Shown here piece after piece: positions 35,126-43,590 of a stretch of DNA of 64,000 nt. Each line of letters opens with the position of its first letter. The first letter of the stretch is position 1. The position numbers and the translations under genes are program-made. The stretch covers positions 186,501 to 250,500 of the forward strand of contig NZ_JACHWR010000003.1 of assembly GCF_014191495.1 (NCBI RefSeq). The letters run 5' to 3'. Source of the stretch: Nocardioides soli (GTDB taxonomy: Bacteria; Actinomycetota; Actinomycetes; Propionibacteriales; Nocardioidaceae). Under the pieces are notes generated by a model that saw nothing but the letters and a program-made list of their open reading frames with translations, did not search any database and had not been told where the DNA came from.

Positions 35126-36244
35126 ATGAAGAAACGATGGCTCCTCGCAGCAGCCGTTTCATCAGCGTTGCTGGTCCTCACCGCGTGTGGCTCCAGCGAC
35201 GATACGTCCGAGTCGCAAGGCCCGGTCAAGGAGAACGCGTGCGAGAACGCGACCATCAACTTCATCGGTCTCGAGGGCGAAGAGGGCAAGGTCGAGCTCG
35301 AGGACTGGCGCGAGGAGCGAGGCACCAAGCTGGTCAGTTCGTGGCCCGGTGACTGGGCCCAGCTGATCGCGGCGATCAAGGTCGGCCAGCCGTTCGAGCT
35401 CTCCACCATCCCCTATCACTGGGCCCAGCGGATGATCGCGGCCGAGGTGGTCCAGCCGATCGACACGAGCCGGCTGACCAACTGGGACAAGGTCGCCTCG
35501 GGCCTGGCCGAGAGCCCGTCCCTGCGCGGCGAGGACGGAGAGATCTACGGCGTCCCCATCGCGTGGGGCGACGCTCCGTACATCTACGCCCCGGACCGGG
35601 TGAGCAACCCACCGAAGTCGATCACCGACCTGCTCGACCCGAGCTGGAAGGGCCGGTTCGTGCTGTTCGACGCACCGGACTCGCCGTTCTACCTGTTGGC
35701 CAAGGCACACGGCTTCGACGAGTCGCCGCTCCTCACCCAGGAGCAGCTGGACGTGGTGGTGGCCGATGCGGCGAAGCTGGTGGACAACGCTGCGGCGTTC
35801 CAGAGCAACTATCAGGACGCCAACGACCGGCTGATCAACAAGGACGTCGACTTGGCCGTCGGTGGCTGGGAGGCGCAGGTCGCGTGGGCCGAGGAGAAGG
35901 GCGTGACCCTCGACTTCGGGTTCTTCGACGAGGGTCGCCACGGCTGGTGGGACGGGCTGGCGATTCCCAGCACGTCGGAGAACGTCGACTGCGCCTACGA
36001 GTACATCGACCAGATGATCTCGACCGAGGTGCAGGCGGAGCTGGCGACGAACCTCGTCTCCGGAGCGGTGAACACCGACGCGTTCGACCTGGTCGAGGGG
36101 GACGCCCAGTCCTACGACTACTCCGTCGTGACCGGCGGAGCGAACTCCGACGACTTCGCCTCCAGCACTCCGCCCGAGGAGGTGGCGGACGGCTACATGA
36201 ACTACCAGGACTGGCTCGACGCCTGGCAGAAGATCAAGTCGTAG
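35126..36244 (+). CDS. PotD-like substrate-binding lipoprotein
   Basis: A 372-residue lipoprotein. The signal MKKRWLLAAAVSSALLVLTAC ends with the lipobox LTAC. The body resembles spermidine/putrescine-type binding proteins (AIKVGQPFELSTIPYHWAQRMIA, VPIAWGDAPYIYAPDRV, DLLDPSWKGRFVLFDAP). It should capture the substrate of the cluster for the permeases that follow. Polyamine-type importers also carry other organic cations, amino-acid derivatives and phosphonates, so the ligand is open. Confidence 0.88.
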   Translation: MKKRWLLAAAVSSALLVLTACGSSDDTSESQGPVKENACENATINFIGLEGEEGKVELEDWREERGTKLVSSWPGDWAQLIAAIKVGQPFELSTIPYHWAQRMIAAEVVQPIDTSRLTNWDKVASGLAESPSLRGEDGEIYGVPIAWGDAPYIYAPDRVSNPPKSITDLLDPSWKGRFVLFDAPDSPFYLLAKAHGFDESPLLTQEQLDVVVADAAKLVDNAAAFQSNYQDANDRLINKDVDLAVGGWEAQVAWAEEKGVTLDFGFFDEGRHGWWDGLAIPSTSENVDCAYEYIDQMISTEVQAELATNLVSGAVNTDAFDLVEGDAQSYDYSVVTGGANSDDFASSTPPEEVADGYMNYQDWLDAWQKIKS

Positions 36245-36298
36245 CCGGCTGTACCTCGCCGGATCCGCCGACGATCGAGACATGGGAGGGAGTAGGCC

Positions 36299-37138
36299 GT
36301 GAGGCCCAGTGTGCGCACGCTGCAGATGGCGCCGGCGACGCTGTACTACGTCGCGCTGTTCCTGATTCCGTTGCTGATGCTCGCGGTCTACTCCTTTTAC
36401 TCGGTGGAGTCGTTCGAGCCGGTGCCGAAGCTGACCCTGGACAACTACGTCGAGGCGGCGACGAGCGACGTCTTCCGCGGGTTCTACCTGCGCACGCTGC
36501 GGGTCGCGCTGACCGTCGCGCTCATCGTCACCCTGATCAGCTTCCCCTTCGCGTTCGTGCTGAACTACGTGCTGCCGGCACGCAAGCACGTCGTCTACTT
36601 CATGGTGCTGGTGTCGCTGTTCGGCGGCTACATCGTTCGGGTGTACGCGTGGCGGAACATCATGGGCCGCGAAGGCGTCGTCAACCAGACGCTCCTCGGC
36701 CTCGGCGTCGTGGACCGTCCGGTCACGCTGTTCCTGAACAGCGAGCTGGCGGTCATCGTCGCCCTGGTGAACTACCTCATCCCGTTCGGGATCCTCCCGA
36801 TCTACGCGGCGATGCAGAACGTTCCGGTGGGGCAGGTCGAAGCCGCCCAGGACCTGGGCGGCTCGCGCTGGCTCGCCGCCCGCCGGGTGGTCCTGCCGCT
36901 CACGTCGCAAGGGTGCGTGGCGGCGTTCGCGATCAGCTTCATCGCGACGTCGGCCGAGTGGGTGACGCCGCAGCTGTTGGGTGGCACCGGTGACCAGCTC
37001 ATCGGCAACCAGATCCAGCACCAGTTCGGCGGCGGTCTCAACTGGCCGCTCGGAGCCGCCCTCGCACTGACCATGGTCGTGTTGGTGGTGGCACTCCTCG
37101 GCCTCGCCTACGCGGTGATCAGGAGGTGGCTGCGATGA
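36299..37138 (+). CDS. PotB-like ABC permease
   Basis: A 279-residue permease with six helices. The cytoplasmic loop is VEAAQDLGGSRWLAARRVVLPLTSQG, the EAA motif of the Pot class. GTG 36299 follows GGGAGGGAG. It is the first of two permeases of a Pot-type importer and overlaps the second one (ATGA at 37135). Confidence 0.9.
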   Translation: MRPSVRTLQMAPATLYYVALFLIPLLMLAVYSFYSVESFEPVPKLTLDNYVEAATSDVFRGFYLRTLRVALTVALIVTLISFPFAFVLNYVLPARKHVVYFMVLVSLFGGYIVRVYAWRNIMGREGVVNQTLLGLGVVDRPVTLFLNSELAVIVALVNYLIPFGILPIYAAMQNVPVGQVEAAQDLGGSRWLAARRVVLPLTSQGCVAAFAISFIATSAEWVTPQLLGGTGDQLIGNQIQHQFGGGLNWPLGAALALTMVVLVVALLGLAYAVIRRWLR

Positions 37139-37926
37139 GGAACCCGATGGCGACGCGAAGCACCCGGGCGCTCGCCAGGGCGTACCTGATCGCGGTGCTC
37201 GCCTTCCTGTTCGCGCCCCTGGTCGTCGTGGTGCTGTTCTCGTTCCACTCCGTGCCGCGGATGAGCCTGCCCTTCGAGGGGTTCTCGCTGCGGTGGTACG
37301 ACGAGGTCCTGCACGATCCGGTCGTGATCGACGCGATGATGCGGTCGGCGACCGCGGCGGTGCTCACCGGTCTGCTCAGCGGAATCCTCGGACTGAGCAT
37401 CGCCCTGGCGTTGGTCGGGGCGCGCCAGCGTGTCCGTGCCGCGACGATGGTGGCGGCGCTGATCCCGCTCACCTTCCCCAGCCTGCTCTACGCGATCGGT
37501 CTGGCGATCTGCTACCACTACTTCGACGTGGGCTACTCGCTGAAGGCGACGATCGGTGGTCACGTGATCATCGCCCTGCCGTTCGTCTTCATCGTGCTGA
37601 GCGCCAGCCTGGACCGGTTCCGGTTCTCGCTGCTCGAGGCCGCGTTCGACCTCGGGGCGAGCCCGTGGCTGGCGTTTCGCAAGATCACCCTGCCACTGAT
37701 CCTCCCCGCGGTGATCGGCGCGACCGTGCTGGCCATGGCGCTGTCCACCGACGAGTTCGTGGTCGCGTTCTTCACCGCCGGGCAGGAGAAGACCCTGCCC
37801 CTGTTGCTCTACGCCCGTATCAACCAAGGGTTGGATCCCAGCCTGAACGCGATCGGCACCATCCTGCTCGTGGCAACGACGGGGTTGGCGTGGCTGAGCG
37901 CCGTCCGAACCGCCAAGGAGAGCTGA
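37135..37926 (+). CDS. PotC-like ABC permease
   Basis: A 263-residue permease with six helices; the EAA loop is LLEAAFDLGASPWLAFRKITLPLILP. AGGAGG lies nine bases upstream of ATG 37135, supporting this start over the in-frame ATG at 37126. The last base of its stop is the first base of the ATPase start (37926), so the importer genes are tightly coupled. Confidence 0.9.
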   Translation: MRNPMATRSTRALARAYLIAVLAFLFAPLVVVVLFSFHSVPRMSLPFEGFSLRWYDEVLHDPVVIDAMMRSATAAVLTGLLSGILGLSIALALVGARQRVRAATMVAALIPLTFPSLLYAIGLAICYHYFDVGYSLKATIGGHVIIALPFVFIVLSASLDRFRFSLLEAAFDLGASPWLAFRKITLPLILPAVIGATVLAMALSTDEFVVAFFTAGQEKTLPLLLYARINQGLDPSLNAIGTILLVATTGLAWLSAVRTAKES

Positions 37927-39032
37927 TGACCGAGTCTCAGGCCGATGCCGCCGCGATCGAGCTGGTCGGGATCCACAAGAGCTTCGGTACCGCGGAGGCG
38001 GTCCGTGGCATCGATCTGGCCGTCCGGCAGGGGGAGTTCTTCTCCCTGCTCGGGCCCTCCGGATGCGGCAAGACGACCACGCTGCGGATGATGGCGGGGT
38101 TCGAGCAGCCGACGTCCGGGTCGATCCGCATGCACGGGCGCGACGTGACGGCGCTCGGTGCCAGTGCTCGTCCGACCAATCTCGTGTTCCAGAAGTACGA
38201 GCTCTTTCCCCACATGACCGTCTTCGACAACGTGGCGTTCGGGCTGCGCGTGAAGAAGGTGCCCAAGCACGAGACCGCGACCCGGGTCGCCGAGATGCTC
38301 GACGTCACCGGGGTCGGAGACCTGGCCGAACGACGTGCCGAGCAGCTGTCCGGTGGTCAGCAACAGCGGGTCGCGCTCGCCCGGGCCCTGGTCAACAAGC
38401 CCCAGGTGCTCCTCCTCGACGAGCCCCTGAGCGCCCTGGACGCGAAGCTCCGCCACCGCATGCAGGTCGAGCTGAAGGACATCCAGGCACGGTTGGGCAC
38501 CACCTTCCTGTACGTGACCCACGACCAGGAGGAGGCCTTGATGATGTCGGACCGCATCGGGATCATGAACGCGGGCCGACTCGAGCAGGTCGGCACGCCG
38601 GACGAGGTCTACGAACGCCCGGCCACGCCCTTCGTCGCCGACTTCGTCGGGGCCACCAACACGTTCAGCCTGGTCGGCTCTGCGACCCAGGGAGGCGCCG
38701 TCGTGTACCAGAGTGCCGGCGCCCGGATCGTGCTGCCCCCGGGCACACCGGCCGGGGAGCCGGTGCAGACGATCCTGCGCCCCGAACGTGCCCGCATCGC
38801 CGCGGTGGGCGAGCAATGCCTGGAGTCGTCCGTGCGCGGGACCTTGACCCGCGTGATCTACGCCGGCGCGTCGTCCCGCCTGGTGGTCGAGACCGAGCTC
38901 GGTCCGGTGATCGTCTCCGAGGCAGGTGTCGACAGGTCCGGCCTGCCGGCCGAGGGCAGCGCCGTCGAGGTGGGCTGGCGGGCCGACGCGCTGCGCGTGG
39001 TCGACCGCATCGGGCCGGGAGTCGGAGCATGA
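37926..39032 (+). CDS. PotA-like ABC ATPase with TOBE domain
   Basis: A 368-residue ATPase. Walker A is GPSGCGKTT, Q-loop NLVFQKYELFPHM, signature LSGGQQQRVALARAL, Walker B VLLLDEPLSALD and switch His YVTHDQEEAL. Residues from about 270 form the regulatory TOBE region typical of MalK/PotA. All motifs are canonical, unlike the ATPase at 13174. The phosphotriesterase-type gene overlaps its stop. Confidence 0.93.
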   Translation: MTESQADAAAIELVGIHKSFGTAEAVRGIDLAVRQGEFFSLLGPSGCGKTTTLRMMAGFEQPTSGSIRMHGRDVTALGASARPTNLVFQKYELFPHMTVFDNVAFGLRVKKVPKHETATRVAEMLDVTGVGDLAERRAEQLSGGQQQRVALARALVNKPQVLLLDEPLSALDAKLRHRMQVELKDIQARLGTTFLYVTHDQEEALMMSDRIGIMNAGRLEQVGTPDEVYERPATPFVADFVGATNTFSLVGSATQGGAVVYQSAGARIVLPPGTPAGEPVQTILRPERARIAAVGEQCLESSVRGTLTRVIYAGASSRLVVETELGPVIVSEAGVDRSGLPAEGSAVEVGWRADALRVVDRIGPGVGA

Positions 39033-40075
39033 GCGTGATGACGGTCCTCGGGCCGATCGATCCGGACGCCCTCGGCCCCACGATGATGCACGAGCACGTG
39101 TTCCTCGACGTCCGCGATCGGTGGAGTGCGCAGGACTCCCCCCTGGCGGATGCGGGCGTGCGCCGGTTCGACGCCTCGCTGAACGCCCGGGCCCGCTGGT
39201 CGAGCCACGTCGTACGGGACAACCTCGCGCTCGATCCGGTCGCCGACTACGACGTGCTCCGCCAGGAGGTCGCGACCTTCGTCGCGGCGGGCGGACCGGG
39301 TGCCTGCCTCGTGGACCTCACCTCCGGCGGCATCGGGACCGATGTGACCCGTCTGCGGGAGCTTGCGGCAGAGGTCGGCGTCACGATCGTCACGGGGGCG
39401 GGGTTCTACGTCTGCTCCACCCACCCGGCATGGGTCGAGACGGCCACGGTCGACGAGCTCGCCGACCACATCCTCGGTGAGGTGGAGCACGGCCGCGACG
39501 GCACCGACGTCCGTGCGGGGATCATCGGAGAGATCGGCACCTCCGAGGCGCTGCAGGACTGCGAGGAGCGCGTCCTCCGGGCAGCGGCCCAGGTGAGCCG
39601 GGCGACCGGGGTGGCCATCAACGTGCACTGCCACCCGAGCGGCCCGGAGGTCACCCACCGGATCATCGACGTGCTCGAGTCCGGTGGCGCCGACCTGACG
39701 CGCTGCTACCTCTCCCACCTCGACGAGATCGGCGACGTGGACTACCTGCGCTCGGTCCTCGACCGCGGCTGCGTGATCGGCTTCGACAGCTTCGGGCAGG
39801 AGGGGTACTTCGCCCCGGACTGGCCGGCCCGGACCGACGGGGCGAAGGCGCTCATGCTCAGCGGCCTCGCGGAGGGCTACCGGGACCAGCTGGTGGTCGC
39901 CCAGGACGTCTGCAAGAAGCAGCACCTGAGTGCGTTCGGGGGGCTCGGCTACGACCACGTCCTCGTCCGGGTCCTTCCCCGGATGCGGCAGCTGGGTCTG
40001 CTCGACGACGACCTGGAGGACCGGCTGCTCCGCGGCACGCCGCGTCGGCTGCTCACCCGGGTGCCGGGCGAGTGA
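39029..40075 (+). CDS. Phosphotriesterase-family metal hydrolase
   Basis: A 348-residue amidohydrolase of the PTE branch. Metal ligands are His-x-His in MMHEHVFLD, a bridging Glu in GIIGEIGTSEAL (Glu instead of the carboxylated Lys, as in several PTE-like lactonases), His in INVHCHPSG, His in YLSHLDEIGD and Asp in VVAQDVCKKQHL. It probably opens a lactone or hydrolyses an ester or amide rather than a phosphotriester. ATG 39029 overlaps the ATPase stop. Confidence 0.88.
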   Translation: MSVMTVLGPIDPDALGPTMMHEHVFLDVRDRWSAQDSPLADAGVRRFDASLNARARWSSHVVRDNLALDPVADYDVLRQEVATFVAAGGPGACLVDLTSGGIGTDVTRLRELAAEVGVTIVTGAGFYVCSTHPAWVETATVDELADHILGEVEHGRDGTDVRAGIIGEIGTSEALQDCEERVLRAAAQVSRATGVAINVHCHPSGPEVTHRIIDVLESGGADLTRCYLSHLDEIGDVDYLRSVLDRGCVIGFDSFGQEGYFAPDWPARTDGAKALMLSGLAEGYRDQLVVAQDVCKKQHLSAFGGLGYDHVLVRVLPRMRQLGLLDDDLEDRLLRGTPRRLLTRVPGE

Positions 40076-41061
40076 GCTCCAGCCGGACGGGCTCCGCCGT
40101 CGACCCGGTGGCGGTCCTGTGCGACGGTGAGCCCGGGGGATCCCTCGATGGCCTGCGGGAGCGTGCTCCCGTGCTGGTCTCGTCGCTTCGTGAGCCGCCG
40201 CCGCCGGGGTGGAACCCGGAGATCGTCTACCTGACCGAGTGGCCGACCACGCCCTGGGAGCAGGCGCTGGCCGAGGCGCCTCGACTTCGCTGGGTGCACT
40301 GGGCCGGCGTCGGCGTGGACCGGCTCCGGGGTCCGCTGTCATCACGCCCGGAGGTCCTGGTGAGCACCTCGCGCGGGGTGTTCGACCAGGCGATGGCCGA
40401 GTACGCCGTCATGCTGGGTCTCGCCGCGCTGCGTGACCTGTGGCCGACGTGGGAGTACCAGCGCCTGCGCCGGTGGGCCCCCCGGCCGACCCGCCGGCTG
40501 GCCGATGCCCAGGTGGTCGTGGTCGGGGCCGGCTCGATCGGCCACGCGGTCGGCCGGGCGTTCTCGGGACTGGGGGCCGAGGTGAGGCTGGTCGGCCGCG
40601 CCGGGCGCACCGATCCGGAGCTCGGCACCGTGGTGGCCGTCGGCGAGCTCGGGGAGGTCGTGCCGGAGGCGGACCTTCTCGTCCTCGCCGTCCCGCTCAC
40701 CAAGGACACCCGCGGCATGATCGACCGTGCGGTGTTCGACCGCCTGAAGCCCGGCGCCCACCTCATCAACCTCGCGCGCGGACCCGTTGTCGTGGAGGCC
40801 GACCTGGTCGCGGCGCTCGCCTCCGGCCGGCTCGCCGGCGCCGCCCTCGACGTGTTCGACACCGAGCCGTTGCCCGCAGACCACCCCCTGTGGACGCTCC
40901 CCGGCGTCGTCGTCTCGCCGCACATGTCGGCATCGGCGCACGGCGACTGGGACCGACTGCTCACCCACTTCCTGTTCAACCTCGACCGCTACCTGGCGGG
41001 GGAGCGGCCGCTGGACCTGGTCGACCTCGAGCAGGGCTTCGTCTCCAGCGAAAGGGACTGA
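40072..41061 (+). CDS. D-2-hydroxyacid dehydrogenase
   Basis: A 329-residue NAD-dependent enzyme. The nucleotide fold is VVVVGAGSIGHAVGRAFSGLG and the catalytic Arg, Glu and His are in LINLARGPV, DVFDTEPLP and VVSPHMSAS. It reduces a 2-oxo acid to a D-2-hydroxy acid, or the reverse. GTG 40072 overlaps the hydrolase stop. In this cluster it could act on the keto acid used or made by the ThDP enzyme that follows. Confidence 0.9.
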   Translation: MSSSRTGSAVDPVAVLCDGEPGGSLDGLRERAPVLVSSLREPPPPGWNPEIVYLTEWPTTPWEQALAEAPRLRWVHWAGVGVDRLRGPLSSRPEVLVSTSRGVFDQAMAEYAVMLGLAALRDLWPTWEYQRLRRWAPRPTRRLADAQVVVVGAGSIGHAVGRAFSGLGAEVRLVGRAGRTDPELGTVVAVGELGEVVPEADLLVLAVPLTKDTRGMIDRAVFDRLKPGAHLINLARGPVVVEADLVAALASGRLAGAALDVFDTEPLPADHPLWTLPGVVVSPHMSASAHGDWDRLLTHFLFNLDRYLAGERPLDLVDLEQGFVSSERD

Positions 41062-41065
41062 TGTC

Positions 41066-42736
41066 GTGACAGCGCATCCTCCGGCGGCCGGCACCGAAGG
41101 GACGGTGGCCGCCGACCTCGCCGATCTCCTCGTGACCGAGGGGATCGACCGGGTGTTCACGGTCCCGGGTGAGAGCTTCCTGCCGCTGCTCGACGCCCTG
41201 CACGAACGGGGAGTCCAGGTCGTCACCTGCCGGCACGAGAACGGTGCTGCGTTCATGGCCCAGGCCGCCGGTCGGCTGACCGGACGTCCCGGTGTCTGCC
41301 TGGTCTCCCGGGCGCCCGGCGCGACCAACGCCGCGATCGGCGTTCATGAGGCGGAGCAGGCCGGCACGCCGATGCTGATGATCGTTGGCCAGGCGAGCAC
41401 TGGGCTGCTGGGACGCCACGCCTTCCAGGAGGTCGACCTGGTGCGCGTGTTCGCCCCGATGGCGAAGGCTGCGTACCAGCCCGTGGCGGCGGGAGAGGTG
41501 GCCGGTGCCGCGCGGGATGCGTGGCGCGCCGCCGTCTCCGGTCGCCCGGGCCCGGCGGTGCTCGCCGTACCCACCGACCTGCTGCGCGCCTCCACCGGCG
41601 TCCGGACCGCCACGGTCGCGTCCGGCGATTCACCACGTGCCGGCCGGGCCGAGGCCGTGGCCGAGCTGGTGGCGGGTGCGCATCGTCCGATGGTGATCGT
41701 CGGAGGTGGGCGATGGTCGGCCGAGGCCGCGGCCGATCTCCGCCGCTGGGCCGAGGCCTGGAGCCTCCCGATCGCGGTGGAGTTCCGCTGCCAGGACTAC
41801 CTCGACAACCGCTCGACGTCGTACGTCGGCGATCTCGGCCTGGCGCCGAGCCCGGCGCTCGCCAGACGGATCGCCGATGCCGACGTCTGCGTCGTGATCG
41901 GCGGCGAGCTCGGCGACATCGCGACCCAGGGCTTCTCCCTGTTCGCCCGCCGGCAGCCGGAGAGCTTGCTCCAGGTCGTCGACGACCCGAGCCGGGTGCG
42001 CGGTCGCCACCCGGGACGGGTGCGCGAGGGCGGCGGCCCCGAGACGGTCCGCGCGCTGGCGCAGCTGCCGGCCCCGCCCGGAGCGTCGGCCTGGCAGGGC
42101 CGGACCGGCACGGCGCGCGAGGAGTGGGTGGAATGGACCTCCGCGCACGAGAGCGGAGACGAGCTCGCGGTGGCCGTGCGTGGCATGTCGGAGCTGGCGA
42201 GCGAGCACACGGTGGTGAGCGTCGGCGCGGGCAACTACACGGGATGGGTGCAGCGGCACTGGACGTTCCGCCAGTACGGCACCCAGCTCGCGCCACGCAG
42301 TGGCTCGATGGGATACGGCCTGCCATCGGCCGTCGCCGCCGCTCTGGGTGGCGCCCAGGGGCCGGTCGTGTCCTTCGGCGGGGATGGCTGCTTCCTGATG
42401 ACGGCCCAGGAGCTGGCCACCGCAGCGCGTTACGGCGCCGGCGTGGTGGCCGTCGTCGTCAACAACGGCATGTACGGCACGATCCGCATGCACCAGGAGG
42501 CCGCCTACCCCGGTCGCGTGGCGGGCACGATGCTGACCAATCCCGACTTCATGGAGCTGGGGCGGGCCTACGACTGCTGGACACATCGTGCGCACCGAGC
42601 GGAGGAGGTGCTGGAGGCCTTCGCCGACTGCATGGCCCACCCGGAGCGGCGCTCGCTCATCGAGATCGTGACGGCACCGGATCGCATCACTCCTACGCGG
42701 TCCCTGCTGCGGGGTGGTGGCCTGAGCCCGGCGTGA
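41066..42736 (+). CDS. Thiamine-diphosphate enzyme of the acetolactate-synthase group
   Basis: A 556-residue ThDP enzyme. The catalytic Glu is in CRHENGAAFMAQAAGRLTG and the ThDP-binding motif is SFGGDGCFLMTAQELATAARYGAGVVAVVVNNGMYG. The central domain (VIVGGGRWSAEAAADLRRWAEAW) has the FAD/nucleotide-like fold of the group. It could be a 2-oxo-acid decarboxylase, a carboligase or a C-C hydrolase of the IolD kind; the sequence alone does not decide. GTG 41066 has AAGGGA upstream. It is the last gene of the operon, and its end borders a truncated repair gene. Confidence 0.88.
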   Translation: MTAHPPAAGTEGTVAADLADLLVTEGIDRVFTVPGESFLPLLDALHERGVQVVTCRHENGAAFMAQAAGRLTGRPGVCLVSRAPGATNAAIGVHEAEQAGTPMLMIVGQASTGLLGRHAFQEVDLVRVFAPMAKAAYQPVAAGEVAGAARDAWRAAVSGRPGPAVLAVPTDLLRASTGVRTATVASGDSPRAGRAEAVAELVAGAHRPMVIVGGGRWSAEAAADLRRWAEAWSLPIAVEFRCQDYLDNRSTSYVGDLGLAPSPALARRIADADVCVVIGGELGDIATQGFSLFARRQPESLLQVVDDPSRVRGRHPGRVREGGGPETVRALAQLPAPPGASAWQGRTGTAREEWVEWTSAHESGDELAVAVRGMSELASEHTVVSVGAGNYTGWVQRHWTFRQYGTQLAPRSGSMGYGLPSAVAAALGGAQGPVVSFGGDGCFLMTAQELATAARYGAGVVAVVVNNGMYGTIRMHQEAAYPGRVAGTMLTNPDFMELGRAYDCWTHRAHRAEEVLEAFADCMAHPERRSLIEIVTAPDRITPTRSLLRGGGLSPA

Positions 42737-42739
42737 CCG

Positions 42740-42832
42740 GCCAGGTGCGTCCTTGCCGCCCCAGGTTCCTGGCTTGGGGGAGTCGTAGGGCAGCCGATCG
42801 GCTCCGAGCAGGGTGAAGCGCTTCTCGGGCAT
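42740..42832 (-). pseudogene. 5' remnant of a small Ada-type metal-binding protein gene
   Basis: From ATG 42832, preceded by AGGAG, the minus strand reads MPEKRFTLLGADRLPYDSPK and then PGTWGGK. This is the conserved N-terminus of the small actinobacterial proteins that carry the Ada zinc-binding domain and sit beside ogt-type genes. After about 27 codons the similarity stops and the four-Cys part is missing, at the 3' end of the oppositely directed ThDP gene. The rest of the frame is a shadow of that gene. It is therefore a truncated remnant, left where the catabolic cluster joins the older locus. Confidence 0.65.
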
Positions 42833-42870
42833 GGTGGTTCTCCTGGTGCGGCCGTGAGGCGGAGCCTGAA

Positions 42871-43590
42871 TCAGGCGGCGTCGTGGAAGACGAGGGCGAG
42901 CGTGTGCCGCTCGCCGCTGCGGATCGCCGACACGCCGTGACGCACCGGAGCCGCGGACCAGCCGCGTGCCGACGGGACCGGACGGTCGCGGGTGGTGAAC
43001 ACGTAGCCGTGCCCCTGGGGGAGGAGCGTCGAGGTGCCGCGGGACTGGGCACGGGGCCGTTGCTCGACGAGCAGGAACTCGCCGCCGGTGTGGTCGACGC
43101 CTGGCTCGTTGAGGTTGATGACGACCTGGAGCGGGAAGACGAGGTCGCCATAGAGGTCGCGGTGCAGGGCGTTCCAGTCGCCTTCGCGGTAGCGCAGCAG
43201 GATCGAGGTCGACTTGGTCTGCCCGACCGCGTGGCACCGGTCGAGCCACTCGTCGAGGCTGTCCGGCCAGGGCGCCTGCCGACCCAGGCGGGTCCACCAG
43301 TCGCGGGCGACGGGCAGCAGGCGCGGGTAGAGGGCCTGCTTGAGCCGCTCGATCGGCTCCGGGTACGGCGCGCGGAAGTACTTGTACTCCCCGGAGCCGA
43401 AGCGGTGCCGAGCCATGTCGATCCGGCTGCGGAAGAGCTTGTCGCGCTGGTACAGGTCGCGGATCTCCGCCGTCTCGTCGACACTGAGGAGCTGGGGCAG
43501 CAGCGCGCCGCCGTACTGGTCGAGGTCGCTGGTGACCTGGGCCCAGTCGGCTCCGGCGACGCGCTGCTCCCACGATGCGATCGTGCTCAT
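42871..43590 (-). CDS. 2OG-Fe(II) oxygenase of a DNA-alkylation-repair locus
   Basis: A 239-residue protein starting MSTIASWEQRVAGADWAQV. The iron ligands are His-x-Asp in WNALHRDLYGDLVFP and a C-terminal His in APVRHGVSAI, followed by RSGERHTLALVFHD with the 2-oxoglutarate-binding Arg. It belongs to a prolyl-hydroxylase-like group commonly found with ogt and Ada-type genes rather than to AlkB proper; a role in alkylation repair is inferred from that context. Its start overlaps the stop of the broken ogt gene (ATGA). Confidence 0.85.
   Translation of the reverse strand: MSTIASWEQRVAGADWAQVTSDLDQYGGALLPQLLSVDETAEIRDLYQRDKLFRSRIDMARHRFGSGEYKYFRAPYPEPIERLKQALYPRLLPVARDWWTRLGRQAPWPDSLDEWLDRCHAVGQTKSTSILLRYREGDWNALHRDLYGDLVFPLQVVINLNEPGVDHTGGEFLLVEQRPRAQSRGTSTLLPQGHGYVFTTRDRPVPSARGWSAAPVRHGVSAIRSGERHTLALVFHDAA

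Noticed and set aside
42871-43590. Calling the oxygenase AlkB
   Set aside because: The length and sequence around HxD and the C-terminal His fit a prolyl-hydroxylase-like group rather than AlkB; only the locus context suggests repair.
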